A stretch of 46,092 nucleotides of DNA from Myxococcota bacterium (GCA_028278345.1 JANQEL010000144.1:1-46092); one strand, 5' to 3'. Positions 9,233-17,586 are shown, numbered from the stretch's first letter. The notes: generated by a model from the letters alone, not told the origin. Translations and numbers: made by a program.

Positions 9233-9988
9233 GTGCCGGAAAAGCAGCTGATCATCCAGGGCGACGACTTCGGGATGTGCCACGCGATCAACGTCGGCAT
9301 CGCCCAGGCCTTTCGAGCCGGCACCCTCACCCAGGCCTCCGTCATGGCTCCGTGCCCGTGGGTCTCGGAGGCCTTCGCGATCGCGAACGAACTCGACATG
9401 CCCGTCGGGGTGCATGGCACGTTGACCTGCGAGTGGGACCACCTGCGATGGCGTCCCCTGACGGATGGCGAATCCCTCGTCGAATCCGACGGCACCATGC
9501 ATAGGGCCCTCGATGGCGCAATCGCGGAAATCGATGCACAGGAAGCCAGTCGTGAGCTGCGTGCCCAGGTCGAGGCGCTGCGGAAGGCGGGGCTCACGCC
9601 GAGCTATCTCGACTGCCATATGGGCCCCACGACGACCGACGGATTCAGTGCCGCGTGCCAGCTGACGGGATTGCCCTTCCTGTATCCGGTGATCGAGAAC
9701 GCACTGGCGTTTTCATCGATCGCCATGATGAGCAACCGACCCGCCGAAGAGAAGAAGTCGTGGTTGCTGGACCGACTCGAGAATCTAGAGCCGGGAGTCC
9801 ACCTGGTGGTCACCCATCCGGCCGTAGCGAGTCCCGAACTCGCCAACATCGCACGCCCGGAATCGGAGAACTTCTGCTGGGCCGAGACGAACCGGACGAG
9901 CGATCTCGACGTACTGCTGGATCCGGATGTCGCCAAACGAATCGAAGAACTCGACATCGATCTCGTCGCAGTCAGAGACCTCGCGTAG
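9233..9988 (+). CDS. YdjC/ChbG/HpnK-family carbohydrate deacetylase
   Basis: A 251-residue protein of the ChbG/HpnK family, which removes N-acetyl groups from chito-oligosaccharides or, for HpnK, from hopanoid-linked glucosamine. The metal-binding and catalytic signature is visible: IIQGDDFGMCHAIN (D11, D12), VGVHGTL (H61) and YLDCHMGP (H129). The predicted length matches the family. The GTG start at 9233 follows AGGA by eight bases. It begins 42 bases after the kinase stop and is probably in the same operon. No signal peptide is seen, so it likely acts in the cytoplasm. The true substrate is unknown; no hopanoid genes lie in the window. Confidence 0.85.
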   Translation: MPEKQLIIQGDDFGMCHAINVGIAQAFRAGTLTQASVMAPCPWVSEAFAIANELDMPVGVHGTLTCEWDHLRWRPLTDGESLVESDGTMHRALDGAIAEIDAQEASRELRAQVEALRKAGLTPSYLDCHMGPTTTDGFSAACQLTGLPFLYPVIENALAFSSIAMMSNRPAEEKKSWLLDRLENLEPGVHLVVTHPAVASPELANIARPESENFCWAETNRTSDLDVLLDPDVAKRIEELDIDLVAVRDLA

Positions 9989-10007
9989 CAACGCGAGCGC
10001 ACTCTGC

Positions 10008-10071
10008 TTAAGAGTTCTTTACAACGGCGGTGTGCGCGGTTGCATGCGCAACTTACTTAAGAGTTATTCAC
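10008..10071 (+). promoter_or_regulatory. Two candidate response-regulator boxes upstream of the PIG-L gene
   Basis: TTAAG-AGTTC-TTTAC at 10008-10022 and TTAAG-AGTTA-TTCAC at 10057-10071 are near copies 49 bases apart. They share the TTAAG half-site and five-base spacer of the repeat before the response-regulator gene. TTAAG words are rare in this GC-rich sequence. They lie 89-152 bases upstream of the PIG-L deacetylase start, a normal place for an activator. Confidence 0.5.
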
Positions 10072-10159
10072 CAATTCGAGATCTACTTCTCACTCCCTCA
10101 CACCTAGGATGCTCGTCGTGCCTACGGCACAACGAGATCAACGTGAAAGGAGTGAGACC

Positions 10160-11011
10160 ATGATCCAAGAAACACGGAAATCAACACAGCGTGGTGTGAC
10201 GGCATGTACAGCCCTCGTGCTCGGAAGCCTGATCACGCTCGTTGCAGGGACGGCCGGAGCAACCTGGGGCGAATACTCGGCTGCAGGGAAAACGGTCCTG
10301 GCCATCTACGCCCATCCGGACGACGAGGTTTCGGCTGCCCCGGTGTTGTCCCGGTACGCAAGAGAAGGTGCGACGGTGAAGCTCGCCATCGTGACGGACG
10401 GCGGGCCCGTTCGAGACCTCGAGGCCCTTTGTTCGACAGAAGCGCTGGGCATCGACCCGCCGATCCTGATGGGCTTCGAAGACGGAGGCACCCCCGAACA
10501 GATGCGTGAGATCAAGGGCGCCATCCAGGCCCTGTTCGAGGAAGTGCAACCCGACATCGTCGTCACCTGGGGCCCGGAAGGCGGCTACGGCCACAAGGAT
10601 CACCGCATCGTCGGTGCGATCGTGTCCGACGTGTTCCAGGAAGGCGGCGAGAACGTACCCGAGGCCGTCTACTTCGCGGGCGTCCCCCACTTCGTCTTCG
10701 ACGCCTTCGCCCCGATCAGCCAGCAGGGCTTCGGCTTCAAGATCGTCTGGGGTCGGACGGATATCGACTTTCTCCGGTATCGGATCGCCTTCACGGAAGA
10801 AGACCGCGACGCGGCGGTCGCCGCGGCTGCGTGCCATCCGTCGCAGTTCAGCCCCGAGTTCGTGCAGGACGTCGGGAACTTCTTCGACGTCCACGAGAAC
10901 AAGGTCTACCTGCGCAAGTCACACGCCAAGGGCCGAAAGCGGGGCAGCCTCTTCCACCACGGACACCGGGGCTACTTCGAGGGGCGAGAATGGGGGGATG
11001 ACGACGACTGA
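10160..11011 (+). CDS. Secreted PIG-L/LmbE-family N-deacetylase
   Basis: A 283-residue protein of the LmbE/PIG-L zinc deacetylase family, which hydrolyses N-acetyl groups on glucosamine-containing glycans or small thiols. The zinc motif AHPDDE is at residues 51-56 and the second zinc region GYGHKDHR at 143-149 (H145, H148). An N-terminal hydrophobic segment (about 12-34, ending TAGA) is a signal peptide, so it acts outside the cytoplasm, unlike mycothiol enzymes. ATG 10160 follows AAAGGAG and is preferred to the upstream in-frame ATG at 10109. The C-terminus is basic then ends in acidic DDDD. A strong terminator follows, so it is probably monocistronic. Confidence 0.87.
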   Translation: MIQETRKSTQRGVTACTALVLGSLITLVAGTAGATWGEYSAAGKTVLAIYAHPDDEVSAAPVLSRYAREGATVKLAIVTDGGPVRDLEALCSTEALGIDPPILMGFEDGGTPEQMREIKGAIQALFEEVQPDIVVTWGPEGGYGHKDHRIVGAIVSDVFQEGGENVPEAVYFAGVPHFVFDAFAPISQQGFGFKIVWGRTDIDFLRYRIAFTEEDRDAAVAAAACHPSQFSPEFVQDVGNFFDVHENKVYLRKSHAKGRKRGSLFHHGHRGYFEGREWGDDDD

Positions 11012-11051
11012 GTCGGCCATGCCGATCAACCCAGTCGTCGGTACGAACGGA

Positions 11052-11085
11052 GGCCCCGGAGCGATCGCTTCGGGGCCTTCTTCTT
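11052..11085 (+). terminator. Rho-independent terminator after the PIG-L gene
   Basis: GGCCCCGGAGCG at 11052-11063 pairs with CGCTTCGGGGCC at 11066-11077 (one G-T wobble), followed by TTCTTCTT. It sits 41 bases after the stop codon. Confidence 0.85.
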
Positions 11086-11265
11086 GTGCTGGCTGCGAAG
11101 CACAGCATCGACGGAGAGTGCTCTGCTCCCCTGCCAGGCTGTTGCACATGTACTTCCGTCACGCTCTCACGATCCACCCGGTGCCGATACGAACTCGAGC
11201 GTCCGCGTGAATCCGCGCGAACGCCGAGGCGCGGGCTCGGGCCGGCTCGCCGGGAGGGCATCACG

Positions 11266-13416
11266 ATGGCGCAGGTGCGGCAACGGGGGAGCTCGAAGTT
11301 CCTACGCCATCTGGCGCGTATCGCGCTCGTGTTGCTGTTCGCGGACCTCGCGGCGGCACAAGGGGAAGACGCCGGATCTCCTGCTGCGCATGTAGAAGCA
11401 TTCGGCGACGCGAGTCCGCCGGACGACACCGGCTGGGCCGACGTCTACGACCTCGCCGGAGACTCCCTGCTGCGACTCCCATACGTCTCGGTGGACGGAA
11501 TGGCCATATTCGAGGGCGACATCGTGCTGGGCCCCGAGAGCCTGTTCGAGACAGCGCCGGGAGAGGAAGGCGTGCTCCGGGGAGTCGCCCTCATAGGCGT
11601 CGGACAGCGCTGGCGCGACGGGATCTTCTACTACGAAGCGAATCCCGGGCATCGCTACTGGAGCGCCATCCTCGACGCCATGGAGGAGATCGCCGCGGCG
11701 ACATCGATCCGCTTCCTTCAACGCTCGCAGGAAAGCGCCTACGTCGCATTCGACGAAAGCGCCGGCTGTTCTTCCTATGTCGGCAAGCAGGGAAACCGAC
11801 AGGGCATCAGCCTGGCTCGCGGCTGCCAGCACGCGGCTTCGCACGAGATCTTCCACGCCCTCGGCGTGTTTCACGAGCAATCTCGATCCGATCGAGACGA
11901 TCACGTGACCGTCCACTTCGAAAACGTCTCCCCCGGTTTCGAGGGCAACTTCACGATCGCAGTCGGGCAGCAGGACATCGGCCCCTACGACTACGAGTCG
12001 ATCATGCACTACAGCGCGTATGCGTTCACGTCGAACGGGCAGCCGACGATCACGACGATTCCACCCGGGATCCCGATCGGCAATCGCTCGACGCTGTCGG
12101 CCGGCGACATCGCGACGATCCAGTTCATGTACTACACGGATCTGCGTCTCGATCTCGACACCGACGCCACTACCGTCGGCCGAGGCGCCCGCTTCGACCT
12201 CGAGCTCACCGTCAGCAACCACGGAGACACCGCAATTGGCGACATCGTCGCGAGGGATGTCGTCGTCTCCCTTCCCCTGGCCGAGGCCAGCAGCTTCAGC
12301 GGTTTCACCAGCGACGAACCCTGGTCGTGCCGTTGGGCCAGCGCGATGTTGACCTGCGAACTCGACACGCTCGGTCGCAATACGAGCAGCGAGTTGATAC
12401 TCGAACTCGTCGCGCCAACCGACCGCGCGTCGATCGAACTCTCACCGAGCGTTTCGGCGTCGAATCGCGACATCGTGCCGAGCAACAACAGCGACTCGAC
12501 GAAAGTCGATATCCAGATTCCGACAGATCTCGTACTCGACCTCGAAGCGGCATCGAGTCGGGTGGAGATCGACGAGATGCTCGACGTCGACATCGACGTG
12601 TTCAACTCGAGCCCCCGCGATGCGGAGAACGTGAGACTCGCGGTGACGTCACCGCCCGAGCTCGAGTTCGAAGCCTACAGCGGGACGAACTGGACGTGCA
12701 CCCACACCCTCTCCACCACCAACTGCACGATCTCGCGGCTCGCGGCTCGAACCCGAAGTGTGGTGACCCTGCGCTTCGCCGCGCGCGGCCAACTCACTGG
12801 AGGGTCGATCGAGGGCAACGTGAGCACGACCACCCCCGATTCGGATTCCAGCAACGATCGCGACACGCTGCAGATCGACGTGGAGGCGGAAACGTCTTCA
12901 CGCGATGGAAACGGCGGGGGAAGCGGAGGTGGCGGAGGTGGTTGGAAGCTCTGGGGGATCGGCTCGACAGGTCTCTGGGAACTGCTTGCATTGGGCATCC
13001 TGGCCGCGACACCCTTCGCGCGCCAGCCCGGCCGACGCATCAGCTCGCCCCCCGTGAAACGCGTGGTGCGAACCGGGCAGCCAGTGGCGCGCAGGGCGAC
13101 GTTCATGGCCTTGCTGTTGGGCCCGATCGCCTGCGCGCTCGCGACCACTGAATCACACGGTGATGTCGAGACTCTCTACGTGGCTCCTCGACTCGTCGAC
13201 TGCCACGGTGTCGTCCCGATGAAGTGCATGCGTGTCCGCCCCACCCCCAAATCGGAGTGGACGCTCTTCCACGGCGAGATCGCGGGCTTCGAACACGAAC
13301 CCGGTGTCGCCTACCGCATCGAGGTCGAGCGAACCGAGATCACGGCGCCACCGGCCGATCGCTCCTCCTTCCGCTACCGGCTACTTCGCGTCGTCGAGGA
13401 GACCGCGGAGCCATGA
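11266..13416 (+). CDS. Astacin-family metalloprotease with GlyGly-CTERM and C-terminal DUF4377
   Basis: A 716-residue exported protease. ATG 11266 follows GGGAGGG; the frame extends upstream without a better site. The signal peptide is about 1-31. The astacin (M12A) domain (about 110-292) carries HEIFHALGVFHE at 193-204 (zinc ligands H193, H197, H203; catalytic E194) and the Met-turn SIMHY (245-249). Two DUF11/CARDB-like beta domains (292-418, 420-540) follow. A glycine run (550-559), a hydrophobic helix (569-585) and RQPGRR form a GlyGly-CTERM, the signal recognised by rhombosortase. The chain then continues unusually with a second hydrophobic segment (612-627) and a DUF4377 domain (634-712). 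The stop overlaps the next gene, a rhombosortase, by ATGA. An internal ATG at 13105 might give a separate DUF4377 protein. Confidence 0.88.
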   Translation: MAQVRQRGSSKFLRHLARIALVLLFADLAAAQGEDAGSPAAHVEAFGDASPPDDTGWADVYDLAGDSLLRLPYVSVDGMAIFEGDIVLGPESLFETAPGEEGVLRGVALIGVGQRWRDGIFYYEANPGHRYWSAILDAMEEIAAATSIRFLQRSQESAYVAFDESAGCSSYVGKQGNRQGISLARGCQHAASHEIFHALGVFHEQSRSDRDDHVTVHFENVSPGFEGNFTIAVGQQDIGPYDYESIMHYSAYAFTSNGQPTITTIPPGIPIGNRSTLSAGDIATIQFMYYTDLRLDLDTDATTVGRGARFDLELTVSNHGDTAIGDIVARDVVVSLPLAEASSFSGFTSDEPWSCRWASAMLTCELDTLGRNTSSELILELVAPTDRASIELSPSVSASNRDIVPSNNSDSTKVDIQIPTDLVLDLEAASSRVEIDEMLDVDIDVFNSSPRDAENVRLAVTSPPELEFEAYSGTNWTCTHTLSTTNCTISRLAARTRSVVTLRFAARGQLTGGSIEGNVSTTTPDSDSSNDRDTLQIDVEAETSSRDGNGGGSGGGGGGWKLWGIGSTGLWELLALGILAATPFARQPGRRISSPPVKRVVRTGQPVARRATFMALLLGPIACALATTESHGDVETLYVAPRLVDCHGVVPMKCMRVRPTPKSEWTLFHGEIAGFEHEPGVAYRIEVERTEITAPPADRSSFRYRLLRVVEETAEP

Positions 13417-14051
13417 CGAGGGCGCGTCATCCGGAGTCGATTGCGCTCGATGGGTGGGGGTTGCCTGTCGCGCTGGCTCTCGTCGCGATCCTCATCGGCC
13501 TGGCCGATGACACAGGGCGGGAGTGGCTGCGCTACGACCGCGGCGAGATCGCGCGCGGCGAACTGTGGAGGCTCGTCAGCGGGCACGTTGCGCACTTTGG
13601 GCTCGTGCATCTCGCACTGAACCTGGTTGGCCTCGGACTGGTCTGGCATCTGGTGGGACCGCAGCTCACGGGGCGGCGCTGGCTCTTCGTCGTCGCAGCG
13701 ACCGTCGTGTGCATCGACCTCGCCCTGTGGATCGACCAACCCGAAATCAACTGGTACGTGGGCCTGTCCGGTGTGCTTCACGGAATGCTCGCGGCCGGCC
13801 TGGTCGCGGGCGTCATCGCAGGGAGTCGCGAGAGCGCTTGCCTCGGGATGGCGCTGGCCATCAAGCTCCTGCACGAACACTGGATGGGCCCGATGCCGGG
13901 CTCGCAACTCGCGCTGGGGGCGCCGGTCCTGGTCGCCGCGCACGTCTACGGAGCGATCGGTGGAGGAGCTGCGGCGGCGGCCATCAGCTTGTTATCGCCC
14001 GAGCCGGTGCGCAGCTGTCAGACTGCGAGCCCGGCCGCTTCGGCGACGTAG
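13413..14051 (+). CDS. rrtA: Rhombosortase (rhomboid-family intramembrane serine protease)
   Basis: A 212-residue, roughly six-helix membrane protein of the rhomboid superfamily. The rhomboid core is visible: GELWRLVSGHVAHFGLVHLALN (H61, H66, N70), the nucleophile motif YVGLSGVLHG (S119) and the partner histidine in AHVYGA (H177). The short size and the GLSGVLHG motif match rhombosortases, which cleave GlyGly-CTERM tails during protein export. The ATG lies inside the TGA of the preceding protease gene, which carries exactly such a tail, so the two form a dedicated enzyme-substrate pair. The symbol follows family usage; function is inferred from motif and context. Confidence 0.85.
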   Translation: MTRARHPESIALDGWGLPVALALVAILIGLADDTGREWLRYDRGEIARGELWRLVSGHVAHFGLVHLALNLVGLGLVWHLVGPQLTGRRWLFVVAATVVCIDLALWIDQPEINWYVGLSGVLHGMLAAGLVAGVIAGSRESACLGMALAIKLLHEHWMGPMPGSQLALGAPVLVAAHVYGAIGGGAAAAAISLLSPEPVRSCQTASPAASAT

Positions 14052-14084
14052 ACACCTCGAGCGCGCTCTGAGATGCGAGCCCGT

Positions 14085-15239
14085 CTAGAGGTAGCTGAGC
14101 CACCAGTCGTCGCGGCGGCGTTTCACATCGGCGAACCAGCGACAGACGGGAGCCAGGGCGAGCACGACGGCGATCCAGACGGCGTAGACGACCGGCAAGC
14201 CGAAGCCGTAGCCCGGCGGCTTGCCCATTGGCGGGAAACCACCGAACAGCCAGTCACTGCCGAATCCACTCGCCAGTGAGAACGGAACCGCGATCGCGTG
14301 GATGATCGGCACATGAATCAGGTAGAAGAAGAGCGGGACGCGTCCGAACACGATGAAGTAGTCGGCGACCCGACCGCGAACTCCTTCGAGTCTGGATAGC
14401 AGGGCCAGGGGCGGGCCGAGGGTCATCAACAGGAACAGGAGGGACGGCGGATACTTCTCGGTGTGGAGGAACGAGAGGAACGTCGTGAGGACACTGCCCC
14501 GTGCCGACCAGGGCCCAGGATCCCCGTAGACGTTCGCGGCACGCAGCACGACGAAGGCCGCGCACGCCCCGAGGCCGATCCCGAACAGCCAACTGCGACG
14601 TCGCTCGCTTTCCATCGTCGCCACGGGCCCGAGCGCATAGCCCGCCGCCATCACGCCCACCCAGGGGATGAGTGGGTAGACGACCATGAAGACCGAACCG
14701 TCCTCGAGAACGACCTGGCCGAACTCGTGCAGGATCATCCAGATCCAGGCTGCTTCTCCGAACGACTCGGCGCGGATCCCATCGAGCAGGTTGTGTCCCA
14801 GGATCATCAAGAGCCCAATCGCGGCGATGAGCGGCCGGGGGAGGAACACGAGACCCGACAGCGCCACCATCGAAACACCGATCGCCCAGATCACCTGCGC
14901 CGGGACGAACTCAGGCGCAAACCCAAAGGTCCAGCCGACGCGTACGAGCGTGAACTCGAGAACGATCAGCCAGAGCCCGCGCGTCGCGAGGAAGCGACTG
15001 ACTTCCGGCAGCGATTTCCCACGATCGCCGTAGAGGAAAGCGGAGAAGCCCGCGAGGAAGACGAAGACCGGCGCACAGAAGTGCGTGATCCATCGGGTCA
15101 GGAACATGGCGGGCTGCTGGAGGTCGCCCGGATCCATCCCACCCGACGCGATGAAATCGCGCGTGTGGTCGAGGGCCATGATGACCATGACGACGCCCCG
15201 CAACAGGTCGAATGAATCGATTCGCGGACGCTTGCTCAT
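14085..15239 (-). CDS. DUF1624/HGSNAT-like membrane acyltransferase
   Basis: A 384-residue polytopic membrane protein with about ten hydrophobic helices. It opens with RIDSFDLLRGVVMVIMALDHTRDF, the signature of the DUF1624 family related to heparan-alpha-glucosaminide N-acetyltransferase, which moves acetyl groups from acetyl-CoA to sugars across a membrane. The LDH histidine in the first helix is a proposed acetyl carrier in the family. The LFFYLIHVPIIH motif near residue 310 is also typical. It converges with the rhombosortase gene (33 bases apart). The substrate is unknown; an envelope glycan is likely. Confidence 0.82.
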   Translation of the reverse strand: MSKRPRIDSFDLLRGVVMVIMALDHTRDFIASGGMDPGDLQQPAMFLTRWITHFCAPVFVFLAGFSAFLYGDRGKSLPEVSRFLATRGLWLIVLEFTLVRVGWTFGFAPEFVPAQVIWAIGVSMVALSGLVFLPRPLIAAIGLLMILGHNLLDGIRAESFGEAAWIWMILHEFGQVVLEDGSVFMVVYPLIPWVGVMAAGYALGPVATMESERRRSWLFGIGLGACAAFVVLRAANVYGDPGPWSARGSVLTTFLSFLHTEKYPPSLLFLLMTLGPPLALLSRLEGVRGRVADYFIVFGRVPLFFYLIHVPIIHAIAVPFSLASGFGSDWLFGGFPPMGKPPGYGFGLPVVYAVWIAVVLALAPVCRWFADVKRRRDDWWLSYL

Positions 15240-15281
15240 CGGCTGGGTCCAACCGTTGGTGCAATGTACACCGAGATGAGT

Positions 15282-15899
15282 CTAGGGAGCGCTACCGGAA
15301 TCGGAAGGGGTGGTGGGGGAGCGAAGCAGGCCTTCGAGCGCCGCGTCGACGAGGCGATCGGCCCACCCCTCCTCCGGCTCCGCGTCGATGCGGCCAAGGA
15401 CGGTCGTGCCAAGGAGCCCGTAGAAGAGCGTCCCGTGTAGGCGGGAGACGATCGCCAATGGATCGCCGTCGACCACGTCGCCGGCCGATTGCCCCTCTTC
15501 GATCACTTCCACCGCCCGCCGCACTGCACCGGCGAGCGGAAGTACCGTCGCCTTTTCGATGCGGCCGGTGTCGTCGAGGAACTCGTGCATCACGAGGCGC
15601 AACGCCGTCGGGCGCTCACGACCGAGGGTCACGAGTACACCGAGCAGAGCCCGCAGCCGTTCGTCCACGCCGACGAGACCGGCCGTCGCCTCGTCCATCC
15701 GCCGGTCCATGTCCTCTCCAACCCCCTCCAGGACCGCCCGGTAGAGGGCGGCCTTGGAAGGGAAGTGATGGAGCAGGCCGGGGTTGCCGAGGCCGGCCGC
15801 CTTCGCGATCGAAGAGAGACTGGCGCCGCCGAAGCCGCCAGCGGCGAACCGCTCTTCGGCGCGTTCCAGGATTCGAGCGACGGACGTTGCGTTGGGCAC
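15282..15899 (-). CDS. TetR-family transcriptional repressor
   Basis: A 205-residue TetR regulator. The N-terminal helix-turn-helix reads ARILERAEERFAAGGFGGASLSSIAKAAGLGNPGLLHHFPSKAALY (about residues 8-52); the rest is an all-helical ligand domain. GTG 15899 is preferred: it has GAGG six bases upstream and starts seven bases after the crotonase stop, whereas the longer frame runs through crotonase coding sequence. It is co-transcribed behind the crotonase gene, whose promoter holds a perfect TetR-type palindrome (16824-16843). Autoregulation through that site, relieved by an acyl-CoA or aromatic ligand, is the likely circuit. Confidence 0.85.
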   Translation of the reverse strand: MPNATSVARILERAEERFAAGGFGGASLSSIAKAAGLGNPGLLHHFPSKAALYRAVLEGVGEDMDRRMDEATAGLVGVDERLRALLGVLVTLGRERPTALRLVMHEFLDDTGRIEKATVLPLAGAVRRAVEVIEEGQSAGDVVDGDPLAIVSRLHGTLFYGLLGTTVLGRIDAEPEEGWADRLVDAALEGLLRSPTTPSDSGSAP

Positions 15900-15906
15900 G
15901 GGCGCC

Positions 15907-16797
15907 TCAGTGATTGATGACGTTGTTCGGGTCGGGCTTGCGTTCCGGCTTGGCCTGGCTGTAGTCGCCGAATGGGCCGTCGCGCTGGATGATCGCCGAT
16001 CGGACACCTTCCGCCTCGACTTTGTCGACCCATGCGAGTGCGTCCGGGGTGTTTCGCATCATCCCGTCGAGGATGGGCCCCAGGGTCTGCACGGCGTTGA
16101 GCCCCTGCTGCTCGTATGCGTGGTTGACGACGAGCTTCATCGCCTGCAACTGCGACACGGGAATGCTCTTCAGCATGTTCGCAACTTCGAGGACGCGATC
16201 CTCGAGCTTTTCGAACGGCACCGACTCGTTGATGAGCCCGGCCTCTGCCGCCTCGGCACCGGTGAAGGGCTGGCCCGTCAGCGCCCTCCACTTCGCCTCG
16301 GCGAGCCCCAGGCGGTAGATCCACATCCCCGACAAGTAGGCCCCCCACATGCGGGAGTACGGCGTGCCGATGATCGCGTCGTCGGAGGCAATCACGATGT
16401 CCGCCGACAGGGCGTTGTCCGAACCGCCACCGACACACCAGCCGTGGATCTGGGCGATCACGGGCTTGGACGTGCGCCACATGGAGAAGAACTGCTGGGT
16501 CGGCGCGGTCAATTCATTGGTGGACCAGGTGAACTCCTTGCCGGGATCCCACTGGCCGTCGCTGGCAATCCAGTCGTCCCAGTGGTGGAAGCCACCATCG
16601 AAGTTGTAGCCGGCGCAGAAGGATCGGCCGTTGCCGCGCACCACGATCACCTTGACGTCGTTGTCGCGGGTGGCCTTCTCGATGGCATCGGCGAACTCGT
16701 CGGGCATCGGGGGCACGATCGTGTTCAGGGCCTCGGGGCGGTTGAGTGTCAGATAGAAGATCCCGTCCTCGACGGAGGTCTTGATGGTCTTGTACAT
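15907..16797 (-). CDS. Enoyl-CoA hydratase/isomerase (crotonase) family protein
   Basis: A 296-residue crotonase with the oxyanion loops RSFCAGYNFDGG and HGWCVGGGSDNALSADIVI. In classical enoyl-CoA hydratase two glutamates (E144, E164) activate water. Here the first position is aspartate (GGGSD) and the second is replaced in IGTPYSRMWG, so simple hydration is unlikely. An extra segment (HHWDDWIASDGQWDPGKEF) lengthens the active-site loop. The protein may act on an unusual CoA ester. It is the first gene of an operon with a TetR gene and has a 20-base TetR-type operator 26 bases upstream of its start. Confidence 0.85.
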   Translation of the reverse strand: MYKTIKTSVEDGIFYLTLNRPEALNTIVPPMPDEFADAIEKATRDNDVKVIVVRGNGRSFCAGYNFDGGFHHWDDWIASDGQWDPGKEFTWSTNELTAPTQQFFSMWRTSKPVIAQIHGWCVGGGSDNALSADIVIASDDAIIGTPYSRMWGAYLSGMWIYRLGLAEAKWRALTGQPFTGAEAAEAGLINESVPFEKLEDRVLEVANMLKSIPVSQLQAMKLVVNHAYEQQGLNAVQTLGPILDGMMRNTPDALAWVDKVEAEGVRSAIIQRDGPFGDYSQAKPERKPDPNNVINH

Positions 16798-16823
16798 GGT
16801 TGCTCCTCAATGGGTTTCGGGGG

Positions 16824-16843
16824 CCGACCGACTGATCGGTCGG
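16824..16843 (-). promoter_or_regulatory. TetR-type operator upstream of the crotonase-tetR operon
   Basis: CCGACCGA at 16824-16831 is followed by CTGA and the exact inverted copy TCGGTCGG at 16836-16843. The ACCGACC/GGTCGGT core is common in operators of TetR-family regulators of acyl-CoA genes. The tetR gene is the second gene of this operon. Confidence 0.7.
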
Positions 16844-16935
16844 TACCAGAATCGAGCAAGTTGCCCCTCGCGTCAAGCCCCTTTTCGAGCAGGTGGAGAC
16901 GCCGGGGGATGAGCGCGCGGGTGGCCAACGCGCGT

Positions 16936-16955
16936 AACTGGATTTAGATCCAGTT
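16936..16955. repeat. Perfect 8-bp inverted repeat
   Basis: AACTGGAT-TTAG-ATCCAGTT, 16-17 bases beyond the stop of the minus-strand membrane-protein gene. The hairpin is perfect but no T-run follows on either strand, so it is not a standard terminator. It may be a transcript-end hairpin or a regulator site. Confidence 0.4.
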
Positions 16956-16971
16956 GGAGAACCAGCCGGAC

Positions 16972-17586
16972 CTACCTCGCCTCCACCTCGCCGAGTTCCA
17001 GGATCCCGATCGTTCGCCCCGAGGCTCGGCCGGCGAACACGTAGAAGACGTTCGCTGCCCAATCGAGGTCGCCGTACTTGGCTTCGTAGAGGCCGAAGAT
17101 GCGTTCGACGAATTCCGGGGAGGCGTCGTCGATCCAATGCAGGGTCGGACGACTGCGGTGGGTGATGTCTCCGCGGACCCACTCGAGGGTCGCCAGCCTT
17201 CCGATCGCCGACAGCCGATCACGCGGGCCGTCGTAGAAGACGACCGGTCCACCGGTGAGTTCGTCGTCCACCACCCAGACACGAAGTTCGTACGCGTCAC
17301 CCGTCTCGGGATCCACGGGTCGAAGCACGACGACCTCGGCGCTTTCCCAACCGAGATAGACCGAGCCGAGCGTGATCCCCCAGAGCACGCACCACGCCGC
17401 GATGCTGCAGACGATCCACTTGACGTCGGGGTCGCCGGGCCGCACGAACGCTTTCGCGATCATCGCGACACCCACGACGAGACCGAGCACAGCGAGTAGT
17501 CCGCCGCGCATCAGCAATAAGAAGATGGAGATTGCGGCCAGAGCGAAGGCAAGAGAAGAAGAAGTCGCGCGCGATGCCACAGTCAT
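16972..17586 (-). CDS. Membrane-anchored protein of unknown function, nitroreductase-like C-terminal domain possible
   Basis: A protein of about 204 residues. Two or three N-terminal helices (AFALAAISIFLLLM, GLLAVLGLVVGVAMIAKAF, WIVCSIAAWCVLWGITLGSVYL) precede a soluble domain starting VVVLRPVDPETGDAYELRVWVVDD. The latter resembles small split-barrel proteins related to deazaflavin-dependent nitroreductases ('VWVVDD', then a strand ending 'WVRGD', then 'AKYGD'). That assignment is tentative. ATG 17586 or GTG 17604 could start it; neither has a good ribosome site. It stands alone, followed by an 8-bp hairpin. Confidence 0.6.
   Translation of the reverse strand: MTVASRATSSSLAFALAAISIFLLLMRGGLLAVLGLVVGVAMIAKAFVRPGDPDVKWIVCSIAAWCVLWGITLGSVYLGWESAEVVVLRPVDPETGDAYELRVWVVDDELTGGPVVFYDGPRDRLSAIGRLATLEWVRGDITHRSRPTLHWIDDASPEFVERIFGLYEAKYGDLDWAANVFYVFAGRASGRTIGILELGEVEAR

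Noticed and set aside
13224..13412. Longer N-terminus for the rhombosortase frame
   Set aside because: It is antisense-like sequence within the DUF4377 coding region; the ATGA overlap start gives the normal family length.
16936..16955. Hairpin as Rho-independent terminator
   Set aside because: No T-run follows on either strand; kept only as an inverted repeat.
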